A stretch of DNA of 64,000 nucleotides. Source: Arthrobacter sp. PAMC25564 (GTDB taxonomy: Bacteria > Actinomycetota > Actinomycetes > Actinomycetales > Micrococcaceae). The translations under genes were made by a program, and so were the position numbers. How positions within the stretch are numbered: position 1 is the stretch's first letter; the number at the start of each line of letters is the position of its first letter. The DNA is taken from NCBI RefSeq assembly GCF_004798705.1, contig NZ_CP039290.1, positions 2,294,001 through 2,358,000 on the forward strand. The letters are read 5' to 3'. This document shows, piece by piece, positions 44,790 to 54,076 of this stretch. The notes under the pieces were generated by a model. The model was not told the origin of the DNA. It saw only the letters and a list, made by a program, of their open reading frames with translations, and made no database searches.

Positions 44790-47575
44790 TCAGCCCGGGG
44801 CCCGCCGTTGCCTCTGTGCTTTCCGCCGCCGGCTATATCGCCAGAGTTCGTCGGTTCCCCAGACGACGAGGGGGAAGGGGGCGAGGGCCAGGATCTGCCA
44901 TGGTTCGGGCGGGCGGGTGCCGAATATGTCCTGGAGTGGTGGCAGGGTGACCACGGCGGCGGTGAAGGTGATTTCGAAGGCGATGCCCCAAAGCAGGAGG
45001 CGGTTGCTGGTGAGCCCGATTTGAGCCAGGGATGCGGTCTGGGTGCGTGCGGCGACGGCGGTGCCGATCTGGCAGGCGACGATGCCCAGGAAGCTCATGG
45101 TGGTGGCCTGCATCCAGACCTGGTGCAGGGGGCCGGTGCGGGTGTCTGCGCCGTATTGCCAGCCTCCGAGGACAAGGGGGGTGAGGAAGGCTGTGGTCAC
45201 GAGCAGGGCTGAGACTCCGCCGAGCAGGCCCCAGGCGCGGGCGAGCATGGGTCCGTCGATGACGTTTTGTCCGCGCTGGCGCGGTGGCCGGTTCATGGTT
45301 CCGGGTTCTCCGGGTTCTTCGGGTTCGCGGCCGAGGGCGAGGGCCGGGAGGGTCTCGGTGCCGAGGTCGATCGCGAGGATCTGCATGACGGTGAGGGGGA
45401 GGGGGATGTTGGCTCCGGAAGCGGCGTAGATCAGGAAGGGGACGACCTCGGGGTGGCGTGGGCGAAGATGTAGATGATGAATTTTCGGACATTGTCGTAG
45501 ACGCGTCGTCCGGCTTGGACGGCGCTGACGATGGAGGCGAAGTTGTCGTCGGTAAGGACCATGGTGGCGGCTTCGCGGGCGACGTCGGTTCCGGATTTTC
45601 CCATCGCCACGCCGATGTCGGCATGGCGGAGGGCGGGGGCGTCGTTGACGCCGTCACCGGTCATGGCCACGACCTGTCCCAGGTCGCGCAGGGCATCGGC
45701 GATGCGGAGTTTGGCTTCGGGCGAACTGCGGGCGAAGATCAGTTCTTCTTCGGTGTTGAGAAGTTCATCGAGGTCCTTTTCGGGCATCCGGTCCAGTTCG
45801 GCACCGGTGGTGATGCGGATGCCTCGGTCGCCGATGCCTACCCGGGCGGCGATGCCGCGGGCGGTGAGGCCGTGGTCGCCGGTGACGATGATGAGCCGGA
45901 TTCCTGCGGTGTGGCACCGTGCGACGGCGTCGGGGACTTCGGGGCGGGGCGGGTCGAACATTGCGACGAGTCCGAGGTGGGTCAGGTCTCGTTCGGCTTT
46001 CTCACGGGGCAAACCAGCGTCCTCTTGAGAGGTGAGTTCCCGTTCGGCGATTGCCAGGATCCGCAGGCCTTTCTCGGCCCAGCTGTCCACGATCGAGCCC
46101 GTGGCGGCGCGCTCCGCCTGGGCCAGAGGCCGTGCTCCGCCGCCGTCCGTGGCGATCCAGGTGCATAGGGGCAGGAGTTCCTCGGGGGCTCCCTTGCAGT
46201 GGACGCGGATACCGTCGGGCGTGCGGTCGACGGTGGACATGCGCCGCAGGGTCGGGTCGAAGTGGAACTGGGTGAGCCGTTCGACGGCGTGCCGGTCCGC
46301 GGGCACGCCGAGGGTGACGGCGGCGTGCAACAGGGCCAGCTCGGTGGGGTCGCCGCTTTCGTTGCCTGCGCCGTCAATACCGGCGTTGTTGCATGCGACC
46401 GCGGCCGCGGCCAGCCTCACGGGCGGTGAGCCAGGCCCTGCGAATGGTGGTGCGGCGTCCAGGTCGAGGGACCCGCCGGAAGTCCAGGTATTGGTGACGC
46501 GCATACGGTTCATGGTCAGGGTGCCGGTTTTATCGGTGCAGATGACACTGGTCGAGCCCAGGGTTTCGACCGCGGAGATCTGTTTAACCAGGGCCCCCTG
46601 GCGGGCGAGGATGCGCACGCCGACGGCCAGGGCGAGGGTGATGGTTGGGAGCAGGCCTTCGGGGACATTGGCGACGAGCAGCCCGATCGCGAAGTTCAGG
46701 GTGTCGCTCAGGGAAAGGTGGCCGAGAAGAGTGCCTACGGGGATGAACGCGATGCCCATGGCGACGGCGGCGATGGCTATGATCCGCGCGACCCGGGTGA
46801 CCTGCTTTTCGAGCGGGCTCTGGTCGTGGCCCACGCGTTCGGAGAGCGCGGCGATCCGGCCGAGTTCGGTGTGCATGCCGGTGGCAAAGATCACGGCCAA
46901 CGCATCGCCGCCGGTGCAGCTGGTGCCGCTGAAAACCATGTCCGGCGCCTGAAGCAGCGGTCCCTCCGGCGGCCGGCCCGCCGCGCTCCTGAGGACGGGA
47001 AGGGATTCCCCGGTGAGGGTGGAGACGTCCATTTCCACGGAGCCCTCAAGGAGCCGGGCGTCGGCGCTGACACGATCGCCTTCGCGCACCACCAGCACAT
47101 CGCCCGGGACCAGCAGCCTGGCCTGGACTTGCTTCTCCTCACCGTCGCGCAGGACCCGGGCCTGCGGCGGAAGGTAGGCGGAGAGGGCTTCGACGGCCCG
47201 TTCCGCATGGCGTTCCTGGAGGAAAGCGAACCCCGCGTTGAGGAGGATGACCGCGACGATTGCCCCCGCCAGCGCGGCTGATCCGCTGAAATAGCTCAGC
47301 AGCGCCGCAAGCCAGAGCAGCAGTGCGAGGGGGTGCACCAGCTGCCGGACGATCTGGCGCGGCCACTGCAGGCCTCCACGCCGGGTGATCTCGTTCGGCC
47401 CGTACACCACCAGACGCCGTGCCGCTTCGCGCTCCGACAACCCCGCACGGCTCGCCCGCAGGTCACGAAGCACGCGCTGAACAGGTGCCCGCGGGTCCGC
47501 AGACTCACGAAGTTCCTCCGCACCAGGTGAGGAAGCGGACGCTTCGGGCGGGAATGGATCATCATCCGGTTCCAT
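44790..47575 (-). pseudogene. cation-transporting P-type ATPase with one-base frameshift
   Basis: The frame from 47575 encodes 714 residues with [10 protein letters not shown], phosphorylation motif [13 protein letters not shown], hinge [21 protein letters not shown] and transmembrane [14 protein letters not shown], which places it in the P2 (Ca2+/Na+-like) group. At G-run 45450-45453 one base is missing relative to the expected [16 protein letters not shown]; the C-terminal membrane part continues in another frame from [19 protein letters not shown] to 44790. Restored length is about 928 residues, normal. It is either a recent pseudogene or a sequencing error. Confidence 0.88.
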
Positions 47576-47891
47576 GGCGCCAGTAGAGCGCGAATCAACT
47601 CAAGGCGCCAGAGGCCAAGAGACCACGAGGCCAAGAGGCCAGGCCGAGCCGGCCGGTGCCTGCTGACGGGCGTCGTCACTCTTGCCAGACGGTGCCCACG
47701 GATGCTGTCCAGGGCGACCGCAGGTGGCGATGCTGCTGCAGGCATAAGAGATATGACGCTAATCAGCGGTGAGCGCAGCCATACGATCGCCCGTAATTCC
47801 TGCTCGCAGTGCCCTGCTGGTCCGGACAGCGCCGCCACCGCCGGGGGCGGATGCGAAAGTCGGGACGAGCGAGGCCTCGGTGTCCGGTGTT
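47576..47891. other. intergenic region with short direct repeats
   Basis: It contains GAGGCCAAGAG twice (47611 and 47627) and related GGCCA-rich text just upstream of the P-type ATPase, otherwise no gene that I can support. Confidence 0.35.
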
Positions 47892-48371
47892 TCAGGAGTC
47901 GCTGAGTCCGATTCCTTGATCGTCGAGGCAGGGGGAGCGTTTTCCGGCGGGGGTGCCCATGGAGCGGCGGCATACGCAGCGCGGCCCGTTGGCGGCCGGC
48001 ATCGATGACCAGATGAACCGCTGCATTTTGTTGTAGTTTCCGAAGTCCAGCACGGCGCTGTCCAGTCTCGGGGCCAGTTCATGGCTGACGGCCAGGATGA
48101 TTTCTTCGATGCTGTCCTGGCTGAGTCCGGGATCTAGTTCGGGCCCCGTGGAGGCCGGGGTGGTGAGCCGGCAGCGGAGGGATTTTTTGGGTTCGGTCCG
48201 GGAGAAGTACAGCCCCTGTTTGCGGCAGCCGCCTTTCCCCTGATGGCAATACAGGAAGCCACCGAATACCCCGATCATGGCCAGGGCCTCCGCGGTCACG
48301 GTGAAGCTGCGATGCCCGGGAATCCGGGCCACCACGTCATGCATCGTCACCATCTGATGCTGTTCAGCCAT
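47892..48371 (-). CDS. hypothetical Cys-rich protein coupled to the CDF transporter
   Basis: 159 residues from the ATG at 48371, which overlaps the end of the CDF gene by eight bases. The longer open frame is antisense-like run-on and is rejected. Six cysteines occur, in LYCHQGKGGCRKQG, LRCRL, GPRCVCRRSMG and SPCLDD, suggesting metal binding. No family recognised. Its position as third gene of an ArsR-CDF operon suggests a role in metal handling. Confidence 0.65.
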   Translation of the reverse strand: MAEQHQMVTMHDVVARIPGHRSFTVTAEALAMIGVFGGFLYCHQGKGGCRKQGLYFSRTEPKKSLRCRLTTPASTGPELDPGLSQDSIEEIILAVSHELAPRLDSAVLDFGNYNKMQRFIWSSMPAANGPRCVCRRSMGTPAGKRSPCLDDQGIGLSDS

Positions 48372-49500
48372 GGTGGTGGACGTGCGCCGGGTCATCGGGG
48401 ACCGCCTCGCCGTGGCCGGAGGGAGCGGTGACGGGGCGGATGAAAACGCCGTCCAGGTTCGGGAGAGCATGGCCAAGACGGTGCTCGGCGTCCCGGACGA
48501 TCTGTTCGCCGGTTGAGAGGGGCATATCGGCGATCTGGATGCTGGCGTTGCCCTGGAGGCGGTGGCCGATCCAGCGCAGCTGCAGGGCCGGGACGGCCTC
48601 CACGCCGGGGGTCCCGGCGAGGGCGGACCGGGCGCGGTCCAGGAGGTCGGGGTCGATGCCGTCCATCAGGCGCCGGCCGATGCTCCGCATCGTCCCCCAG
48701 AGCAGGATGATGATGGCAGCCGCGATCAGCAGCCCCACGATCGGGTCGGCCAGCGGGAACCCTAGCCAGACTCCTATGACGCCCAGCACCACGGCAAGAG
48801 AGGTGAAGCCGTCCATCCGGGCGTGGACGCCGTCGGCGACCAGGGCCGCGGAGCCGATCTTCCGGCCGATCCGGATCCGGTAGATGGCCACGGCCTCATT
48901 GCCGGCGAAGCCGATCAGGCCGGCGACGGCGACCCATCCCAGGTTGTGGATGGGCTGGGGGTGGATCAGACGGTCGACCGCTTGCCACCCGGCCACCAGG
49001 GCCGAGAGCGCGACGACGCCGATGATGAAGAGTCCGGCCAGGTCTTCGGCCCGGCCGAAGCCGTAGGTGTAACGCCGGGTCGCGGGCCGGCGGGCCAGCA
49101 GGAACGCGATCCACAGCGGCACCGCCGTCAGGGCGTCGGAGAAGTTATGGATCGTGTCAGCGAGGAGAGCTACGGAGCCGCTGATCAGCACCACGATGAA
49201 TTGAAGGACGGTGGTGCCAAGCAGCATGAAGAGGCTGATTTTCACCGCCCTGACGCCCTGTTCACTCGCCTCAAGGGCATCGTCGACGGAGTCCGCGGCG
49301 TCGTGGGTGTGCGGGACGAATAACCCGTACAGGAAGCCCTTGATCCCCGTCGGATGCTCATGGGAATGGCCGTGCCCGTGCCCGTGCCCGTGCCCATGCC
49401 CATGCCCATGGTCGTGGTCATGCCCGTGGTCGTCGTGTCCGTGAGGGTCTGTTTCGAGCGTGGGGTGTGAGTGGGTGCCGCGGTCGTGGGGGGTGCTCAT
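48364..49500 (-). CDS. cation diffusion facilitator (CDF) family transporter
   Basis: 378 residues. The N-terminus is very His-rich (an alternating HG run plus HSHEH) and the C-terminus ends HVHHHG. Six membrane segments follow, with metal-site motifs DTIHNFSDAL in TM2 and DGVHARMDGF in TM5, the HxxxD pattern usual in zinc-type CDF exporters. A cytoplasmic domain lies at residues ~280-350. The start overlaps the ArsR stop (ATGA), so the regulator and exporter are coupled. It probably exports Zn2+ or a similar ion. Confidence 0.92.
   Translation of the reverse strand: MSTPHDRGTHSHPTLETDPHGHDDHGHDHDHGHGHGHGHGHGHGHSHEHPTGIKGFLYGLFVPHTHDAADSVDDALEASEQGVRAVKISLFMLLGTTVLQFIVVLISGSVALLADTIHNFSDALTAVPLWIAFLLARRPATRRYTYGFGRAEDLAGLFIIGVVALSALVAGWQAVDRLIHPQPIHNLGWVAVAGLIGFAGNEAVAIYRIRIGRKIGSAALVADGVHARMDGFTSLAVVLGVIGVWLGFPLADPIVGLLIAAAIIILLWGTMRSIGRRLMDGIDPDLLDRARSALAGTPGVEAVPALQLRWIGHRLQGNASIQIADMPLSTGEQIVRDAEHRLGHALPNLDGVFIRPVTAPSGHGEAVPDDPAHVHHHG
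49366..49412 (-). repeat. hexanucleotide repeat encoding the His-Gly run
   Basis: About seven units of GCCCGT/GCCCAT encode alternating His and Gly near the N-terminus of the CDF transporter. The repeat is in frame, so slippage would add or remove His-Gly pairs without a frameshift. Confidence 0.8.
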
Positions 49501-49862
49501 GATTGGTCCGCGCTTTCGGAGTGGTGATGTCGGGGTGTTCCCCCGAGGGAGTGTTCGGCCTGGAAGATGGCGTCGGCGACGAGCTGGCGGGCGTGCTCGT
49601 TTTCCAGTCGGTAGAAGACTCGTGTTCCATCCTGCCTGGTGGTCACCAGGCGTGCGAGGCGCATTTTCGCCAGATGCTGGGATACCGATGCCGGGGATTT
49701 ATGGACCACCTCGGCGAGCTGGCCGACGGGAAGTTCGCCGTCGCGCAGGGCAAGAATGATCCGCACCCTTGTGGCGTCAGCCAGCATGGCAAACACTTCG
49801 ACAGCCAGTTCCACGTACTGGCTGTCAGGTTCCCGCCCGCATATCGCTTTATCTGCATCCAT
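49497..49862 (-). CDS. ArsR/SmtB family metal-responsive repressor
   Basis: 121 residues. The winged helix is clear: LADATRVRIILALRDGELPVGQL, then HKSPASVSQHLAKMRLARLV and GTRVFYRLENEHARQLV. The C-terminus is His-rich (TPRHHHSE), a likely metal site as in SmtB/NmtR-type sensors. It is the first gene of an operon with the CDF exporter, overlapping it by ATGA. It should repress the operon until metal binds. Confidence 0.92.
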   Translation of the reverse strand: MDADKAICGREPDSQYVELAVEVFAMLADATRVRIILALRDGELPVGQLAEVVHKSPASVSQHLAKMRLARLVTTRQDGTRVFYRLENEHARQLVADAIFQAEHSLGGTPRHHHSESADQS

Positions 49863-49863
49863 A

Positions 49864-49881
49864 CGTATATTGTTTCATACG
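49864..49881 (-). promoter_or_regulatory. putative ArsR operator/promoter
   Basis: CGTAT (49864-49868) and ATACG (49877-49881) form an 18-bp imperfect inverted repeat immediately upstream of the ArsR start, overlapping a TATACG-type -10 sequence on the minus strand. AT-rich in a GC-rich context, it is a plausible self-operator. Confidence 0.5.
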
Positions 49882-49989
49882 AATAGAATGAGGCATGTCG
49901 GGTGGCGCCGGGGCCGGCTCCTATGCTCCGGAGCCGGTCCAGCGTGTCTGGTGCGTGCAGGGCCCCGGGGCGGACGTTTTGTGGCCTGT

Positions 49990-50019
49990 TTGGCGCGTGC
50001 AGGGAGGGAGGCCTATATT
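49990..50019 (+). promoter_or_regulatory. promoter of the M-box/Nramp operon
   Basis: TTGGCG (49990-49995), 18 bp, TATATT (50014-50019) would start transcription about 10 bases before the riboswitch. Confidence 0.5.
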
Positions 50020-50033
50020 TACTGGGCAAGGTG

Positions 50034-50197
50034 TCGTTCGTTAGCTGAGGCTCCTTCGCGGATACATGCCAGCGACCCCCAACGTCGAGAGACGCCCCGG
50101 GTCAGGACAGGTTCCCCCGGTCTAAGGGGTTGCCCCGATTGGCTCCCGGAACGCCGGGTTCACGCCGTGAAGTGCCAAAGGTCTTACGAGGAGGGGC
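50034..50197 (+). promoter_or_regulatory. M-box (ykoK) Mg2+ riboswitch
   Basis: Conserved M-box segments occur in order: CGTTAGCTGAGGCTCC with GGATAC (50034-50064), CAACGTCGAGAGACGCC (50080-50096), GGGTCA and then GTGAAGTGCCAAAGGTCTTACGA (50167-50189). These match the 5', middle and 3' consensus of the magnesium-sensing M-box. It precedes an Nramp-type gene and an MgtE-domain gene. M-boxes usually turn genes off when Mg2+ is high. Confidence 0.9.
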
Positions 50198-50211
50198 AGT
50201 TGCCGGCCGCA

Positions 50212-50244
50212 GGGTCCGGCCTCCTCCGCGGCGCCGCCGGACCC
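50212..50244 (+). terminator. attenuator hairpin after the M-box
   Basis: GGGTCCGGC (50212-50220) and GCCGGACCC (50236-50244) form a perfect 9-bp stem just after the riboswitch. It is the natural candidate for the expression platform. From 50245 to the gene start I see no other element. Confidence 0.6.
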
Positions 50245-50463
50245 GGAATGGAGGTGGTTACCCGTGAACGATGGTCATAGTCCATCTACCGGTACCGCCT
50301 CCGCGCGGTCCTGAACACAAATTCTTCCCCCGCCGGTCGCTGCTCTGTGCAGGCCGGCATCCTGACCGCTTAGCCAATTCCGGGACCTCTTCCTGTTGCG
50401 CCGGCATCTGTGATGTCCGCGTTCTGCATCCAAAAGGTCTCTACGTTCCGGGAGGACATTCCC

Positions 50464-52221
50464 ATGCCCGCCAACACCCACACCGGTCCCGAGCCCAGCA
50501 CCAATTCCGGGCCGACACCCACACCCCACACTGCCTCATCACCGGCACCATCACCGGCGCCAGCGCCCTCGCCAGTCAGGACTCCAGGCCCGGCAGTGCC
50601 AGCCGGCCCGGCCCCCGCGGCTGTCCTGGACAGCGCCCACATCGGCGACATCAAGGGCGCCTTCGGCACCATCCGGCTCGGTGAGGAATCGCCGGGAAGC
50701 GGCTGGAAGACCCGGGTCAAGACGCTGCTGGCCATTATCGGTCCCGGCCTGATCGTAATGGTCGGGGACAACGATGCCGGGGCCTTCGGGACGTATACCG
50801 AGGCCGGACAGAACTACGGCACGTCGCTGCTGTGGACGCTGCTTTTGCTGGTTCCGGTGCTGTACGTGAACCAGGAAATGGTTCTGCGCCTCGGGGTGGT
50901 TGCCGGCGTCGGACACGCCCGGCTGATCCTGGAACGGTTCGGGAAGTTCTGGGGCGCGTTCAGCGTCATCGACCTGTTCATCCTCAACGCCCTGACCATT
51001 GTCACCGAATTTATAGGCATCAGCCTGGGCCTGGACTATCTGGGCATCCCCAAGGCCGCGGGCGTGCTGGTGGCCGCCGTGGTGATCATCGGCGCGGCCT
51101 CGACCGGGTCATTCAAACGGTTCGAGCGGGTGTGCATGACCCTGGTCGCCGGGTCCTTGCTGCTGGTGCCCATCATCGTCATGGTCCACCCGGACCTGGG
51201 GCAGGTGACCCATGATTTCTTCATCCCCGGGCTCCCTGTCGGTTCAGACCTGTCCACGGTCACGCTGCTGATCATCGGCATCGTCGGCACGACCATCGCC
51301 CCGTGGCAGCTGTTCTTCCAGCAGTCGTACCTGATCGACAAGCGCATCACCCCCCGGTACATGAAGTACGAGAAGGTCGACCTGTGGCTCGGGATCGGGA
51401 TCGTGATCATCGGCGCCGGAGCCATCATGGGGTTCACCGCGGCCACGTTCGCCGGGCACCCTGAATTCGGGAACTTCACCGACGCCGGCGGAGTGGCGGA
51501 CGGCCTGGAAAACTACGTCGGGAAGGCCGCCGGGGTGCTGTTCGCGGTGGCGTTGATCGACGCCTCAATCATCGGCGCGGCCGCGGTCGGGCTCTCCACT
51601 TCCTATGCGCTGGGGGATGTGCTGGGTTTGAAGCATTCCCTGCACCGGAAAATCTCCGATGCGAAAGGCTTCTACGCCGTGTTCGCCGGCATCCTGATCA
51701 TCTCAGCGGTCATCGTCCTGATCCCGGGGGCCCCGCTGGGGCTGATGACCGTCGGCGTCCAGGTCCTCGCCGGTGTCCTGCTGCCCTCGGCCACGGTGTT
51801 CCTGCTGCTGCTGTGCAACGACAAACAGGTCCTGGGCCCCTGGGTGAACGGCAGGGCCACGAACGTCTTCACCGCCCTCATCATCGCAGTCCTGGTGATC
51901 CTCTCCCTCGTCCTGACCGCAGGGGTGCTCTTCCCCGACATGGGCAGCGGGGCGATTATCGGCATCCTCGCGGGCGGGGCAGCCGTCTGCGTCCTGGGCA
52001 CGGCGGCCTACCTGCTCTATGCCAGATTCCGGCCAGGCCCGGGTGCGGCGCCGATCGACCGGACCGGGAGGCAGGACTGGCGCATGCCTCCCCTGGCGCT
52101 GCTGACGGCCCCCAAACTCTCCACCGCCGGCCGGACCGGGCTGACCGTATTGCGGACCTACCTGCTGATCGCCATGATCCTGGTGATCGTCCGTGTGGTC
52201 CAGCTCGCCCTCGGCGGCTGA
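50464..52221 (+). CDS. Nramp-related transporter, probable Mg2+ type
   Basis: 585 residues from the ATG at 50464 after GGGAGG; a Pro/Thr/Ala-rich N-terminal tail of ~75 residues precedes the fold. About 11 membrane helices follow. In TM1 the usual DPGN reads DAGA (residues 104-107), and in TM6 the MPH motif reads APW (279-281), so the Met that selects Mn2+/Fe2+ is Ala. Loss of that Met is known from Nramp-related Mg2+ transporters. With the M-box upstream this points to Mg2+ uptake. The MgtE-domain gene follows 92 bp later. Confidence 0.88.
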   Translation: MPANTHTGPEPSTNSGPTPTPHTASSPAPSPAPAPSPVRTPGPAVPAGPAPAAVLDSAHIGDIKGAFGTIRLGEESPGSGWKTRVKTLLAIIGPGLIVMVGDNDAGAFGTYTEAGQNYGTSLLWTLLLLVPVLYVNQEMVLRLGVVAGVGHARLILERFGKFWGAFSVIDLFILNALTIVTEFIGISLGLDYLGIPKAAGVLVAAVVIIGAASTGSFKRFERVCMTLVAGSLLLVPIIVMVHPDLGQVTHDFFIPGLPVGSDLSTVTLLIIGIVGTTIAPWQLFFQQSYLIDKRITPRYMKYEKVDLWLGIGIVIIGAGAIMGFTAATFAGHPEFGNFTDAGGVADGLENYVGKAAGVLFAVALIDASIIGAAAVGLSTSYALGDVLGLKHSLHRKISDAKGFYAVFAGILIISAVIVLIPGAPLGLMTVGVQVLAGVLLPSATVFLLLLCNDKQVLGPWVNGRATNVFTALIIAVLVILSLVLTAGVLFPDMGSGAIIGILAGGAAVCVLGTAAYLLYARFRPGPGAAPIDRTGRQDWRMPPLALLTAPKLSTAGRTGLTVLRTYLLIAMILVIVRVVQLALGG

Positions 52222-52313
52222 ACCCCTTGGCGGCTGAACAGGCACAGCGTAGATTCCAGATAGGACAGTTATCCCACCCCTTATCCTAGAATTTCCGAAA
52301 GGCACCCCCGAAG

Positions 52314-53600
52314 ATGAGCACCCCCGGCACCACGGCAATACCGGCCATCCGGCTCTCGGCCCTGCTGCGCCGCCCCGTCCTGGACTCCAAAGGCAACCAG
52401 ATCGGGACCCTCGCCGACGCCATCGTCCGCCTCCAAGAAGGTGACTACCCCCGGCTGGCCGGTCTGGTCGTTGCCGTCGGATCCAACCGCTTCTTCGCCC
52501 CGATGGAGAAGCTCGCCGGCATCGAACCCGGCAGCATCCGGCTGCGGACGGCCAAACTTGATCTGCGTCCGTTCACCAGGCGCGAGGGCGAGGTACTGCT
52601 CAAGGAAGATGTCCTTGGCCACCGGCTGATCGACACCGACCACACGGTAATGGTTAAGGCATACGACATCGAACTGCACGACACGTCCACGGGGTGGTCC
52701 GTCACCGGTCTGGACGTGCACAAGCCGCGCTGGTTCGGCATCGACCGGCGGCACGACACGCACCCCTTCCAAGACTGGAACCGGTTCCTGCCCCTCATCG
52801 GTCACGAGGCATCCAGCAAGGCCCGATCCCTGTCCGCCCGGTTCGGGCAGCTGAAACCGGCCGAGATCGCGGACCTCATCGAGGGCTCCTCGGAGAAGGA
52901 ACAGGATGAGCTCCTTGCCCGGGTCCACACGGACCCGGAACTTGAAGCCGACGTCTTTGAAGAACTCGACGAGGACCGCCAGTCGAGAATCCTCAAGGAC
53001 CGCACCGACCAGGAGGTCGCGGACGTGCTGTCCCGCATGCGCGCCGACGACGCCGCCGACGCCGTCATGGATCTCCCGCAGGAACGCCGGACGGGCATCC
53101 TCGCGCTCCTCCCCGGACCCCAGCACACCAAGGTCATGGCCCTGCTCGGCTACCACGACGCCACCGCCGGGGGACTCATGGGCACCGACTACACTGCGTT
53201 GCCGGCCACGGCCACCATTGCCGAGGCACTCGAGAGCATCCGCACCGCCACCACCGAACAACCCGAAGCCCTCACCACGATCTACAGCCTGCACCCGGAT
53301 GGAACCCTCGCAGGGGTGATCGGCCTGGTCCAGGCCCTGCAGGCAGACCCCGCGGCCCTGCTCGGGGACGCCGCCGACCCCGAGCCGGTCAGCGCGACCG
53401 CCGGGGACGACATCATCGACGTCACCACCACCATGGCCGACTACAACATGCTCACCCTTCCCGTCCTCGACGGGCAAGGACGCATCCTGGGCGTCATCAC
53501 CGTTGATGACGCGCTCGAAGCCGCCATCCCCTCCGACTGGACACACCGTGAACCCAACAGGCACACCGCGCGAAACAGCCAGACGGCACCGGGAAACTGA
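52314..53600 (+). CDS. soluble PRC-MgtE_N-CBS protein (channel-less MgtE regulator)
   Basis: 428 residues with no membrane segment. Residues ~12-70 and ~95-150 look like PRC-barrel-type beta domains (LDSKGNQIGTLADAIVRL; DVLGHRLIDTDHTVMVKAYDI). Residues ~175-275 are the MgtE N-domain (LKPAEIADLIEG, RMRADDAADAVMDLPQERR). Residues ~285-405 are a CBS pair starting at ATAGGLMGTDYTALP. MgtE proteins normally carry these as the Mg2+-sensing gate of a channel; here the channel is absent. It follows the Nramp gene, so it may sense Mg2+ for it. Confidence 0.88.
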   Translation: MSTPGTTAIPAIRLSALLRRPVLDSKGNQIGTLADAIVRLQEGDYPRLAGLVVAVGSNRFFAPMEKLAGIEPGSIRLRTAKLDLRPFTRREGEVLLKEDVLGHRLIDTDHTVMVKAYDIELHDTSTGWSVTGLDVHKPRWFGIDRRHDTHPFQDWNRFLPLIGHEASSKARSLSARFGQLKPAEIADLIEGSSEKEQDELLARVHTDPELEADVFEELDEDRQSRILKDRTDQEVADVLSRMRADDAADAVMDLPQERRTGILALLPGPQHTKVMALLGYHDATAGGLMGTDYTALPATATIAEALESIRTATTEQPEALTTIYSLHPDGTLAGVIGLVQALQADPAALLGDAADPEPVSATAGDDIIDVTTTMADYNMLTLPVLDGQGRILGVITVDDALEAAIPSDWTHREPNRHTARNSQTAPGN

Positions 53601-53623
53601 CCGGACATCGCGGGCGAAGCGCC

Positions 53624-54076
53624 ATGAACCAGACACCCGCGACACCGGGCCGGGCATCCAACTACGGCCATACTCCGCGGCCTGACCGCGACCACCGCCC
53701 CGGGCTGCGCACCCTGCTGGTGCCCCGGCTGCTTTCCCGGGGCCTCACCCCGGCCCAGGCAGCCCGGACCACACGCGTACCCGTGCCGCTCGTGAGCCTC
53801 ATCGCCGACCACGAACCCGGCACCCCGACCCCCTCCCGGACATCAGCCCCGCCCCGGCTGACAAGGCCTGCTTCCGTGCCTGTGCCGGTGCGGGGACGAA
53901 AAAAGGCGACCAGAGCGCGGCTGCTGTTCATCGCCGCGATCGCGGCAGGCTGCATCGGCAGCATCCTCTGGCACGAGCCCCTCCTCCCGATCGTCCTGGT
54001 CGCAGCAGGGACCCTGGCCGGCAACAGCCTCCGGGACCTCCTGCCGGCCGGACGCCGGCACGCGCCCAGGACCTGA
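53624..54076 (+). CDS. small HTH-like/two-helix membrane protein
   Basis: 150 residues, 23 bp after the MgtE-domain gene. An N-terminal region contains a helix-turn-helix-like string (LVPRLLSRGLTPAQAARTTRVPVPLVSLI); a basic linker leads to two hydrophobic segments (LLFIAAIAAGCIGSILW and LLPIVLVAAGTLAGNSL). I do not recognise the family. It appears to be the third gene of the M-box operon. The 335 bp that follow, to 54412, show no gene. Confidence 0.6.
   Translation: MNQTPATPGRASNYGHTPRPDRDHRPGLRTLLVPRLLSRGLTPAQAARTTRVPVPLVSLIADHEPGTPTPSRTSAPPRLTRPASVPVPVRGRKKATRARLLFIAAIAAGCIGSILWHEPLLPIVLVAAGTLAGNSLRDLLPAGRRHAPRT

Noticed and set aside
49366..49412. CRISPR-like or minisatellite array
   Set aside because: The hexamer repeat is in frame inside the CDF gene and has no spacers.
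50464..52221. Classical MntH manganese transporter
   Set aside because: The DPGN and MPH metal-site motifs are replaced and the leader is an M-box, not a manganese riboswitch or MntR site.
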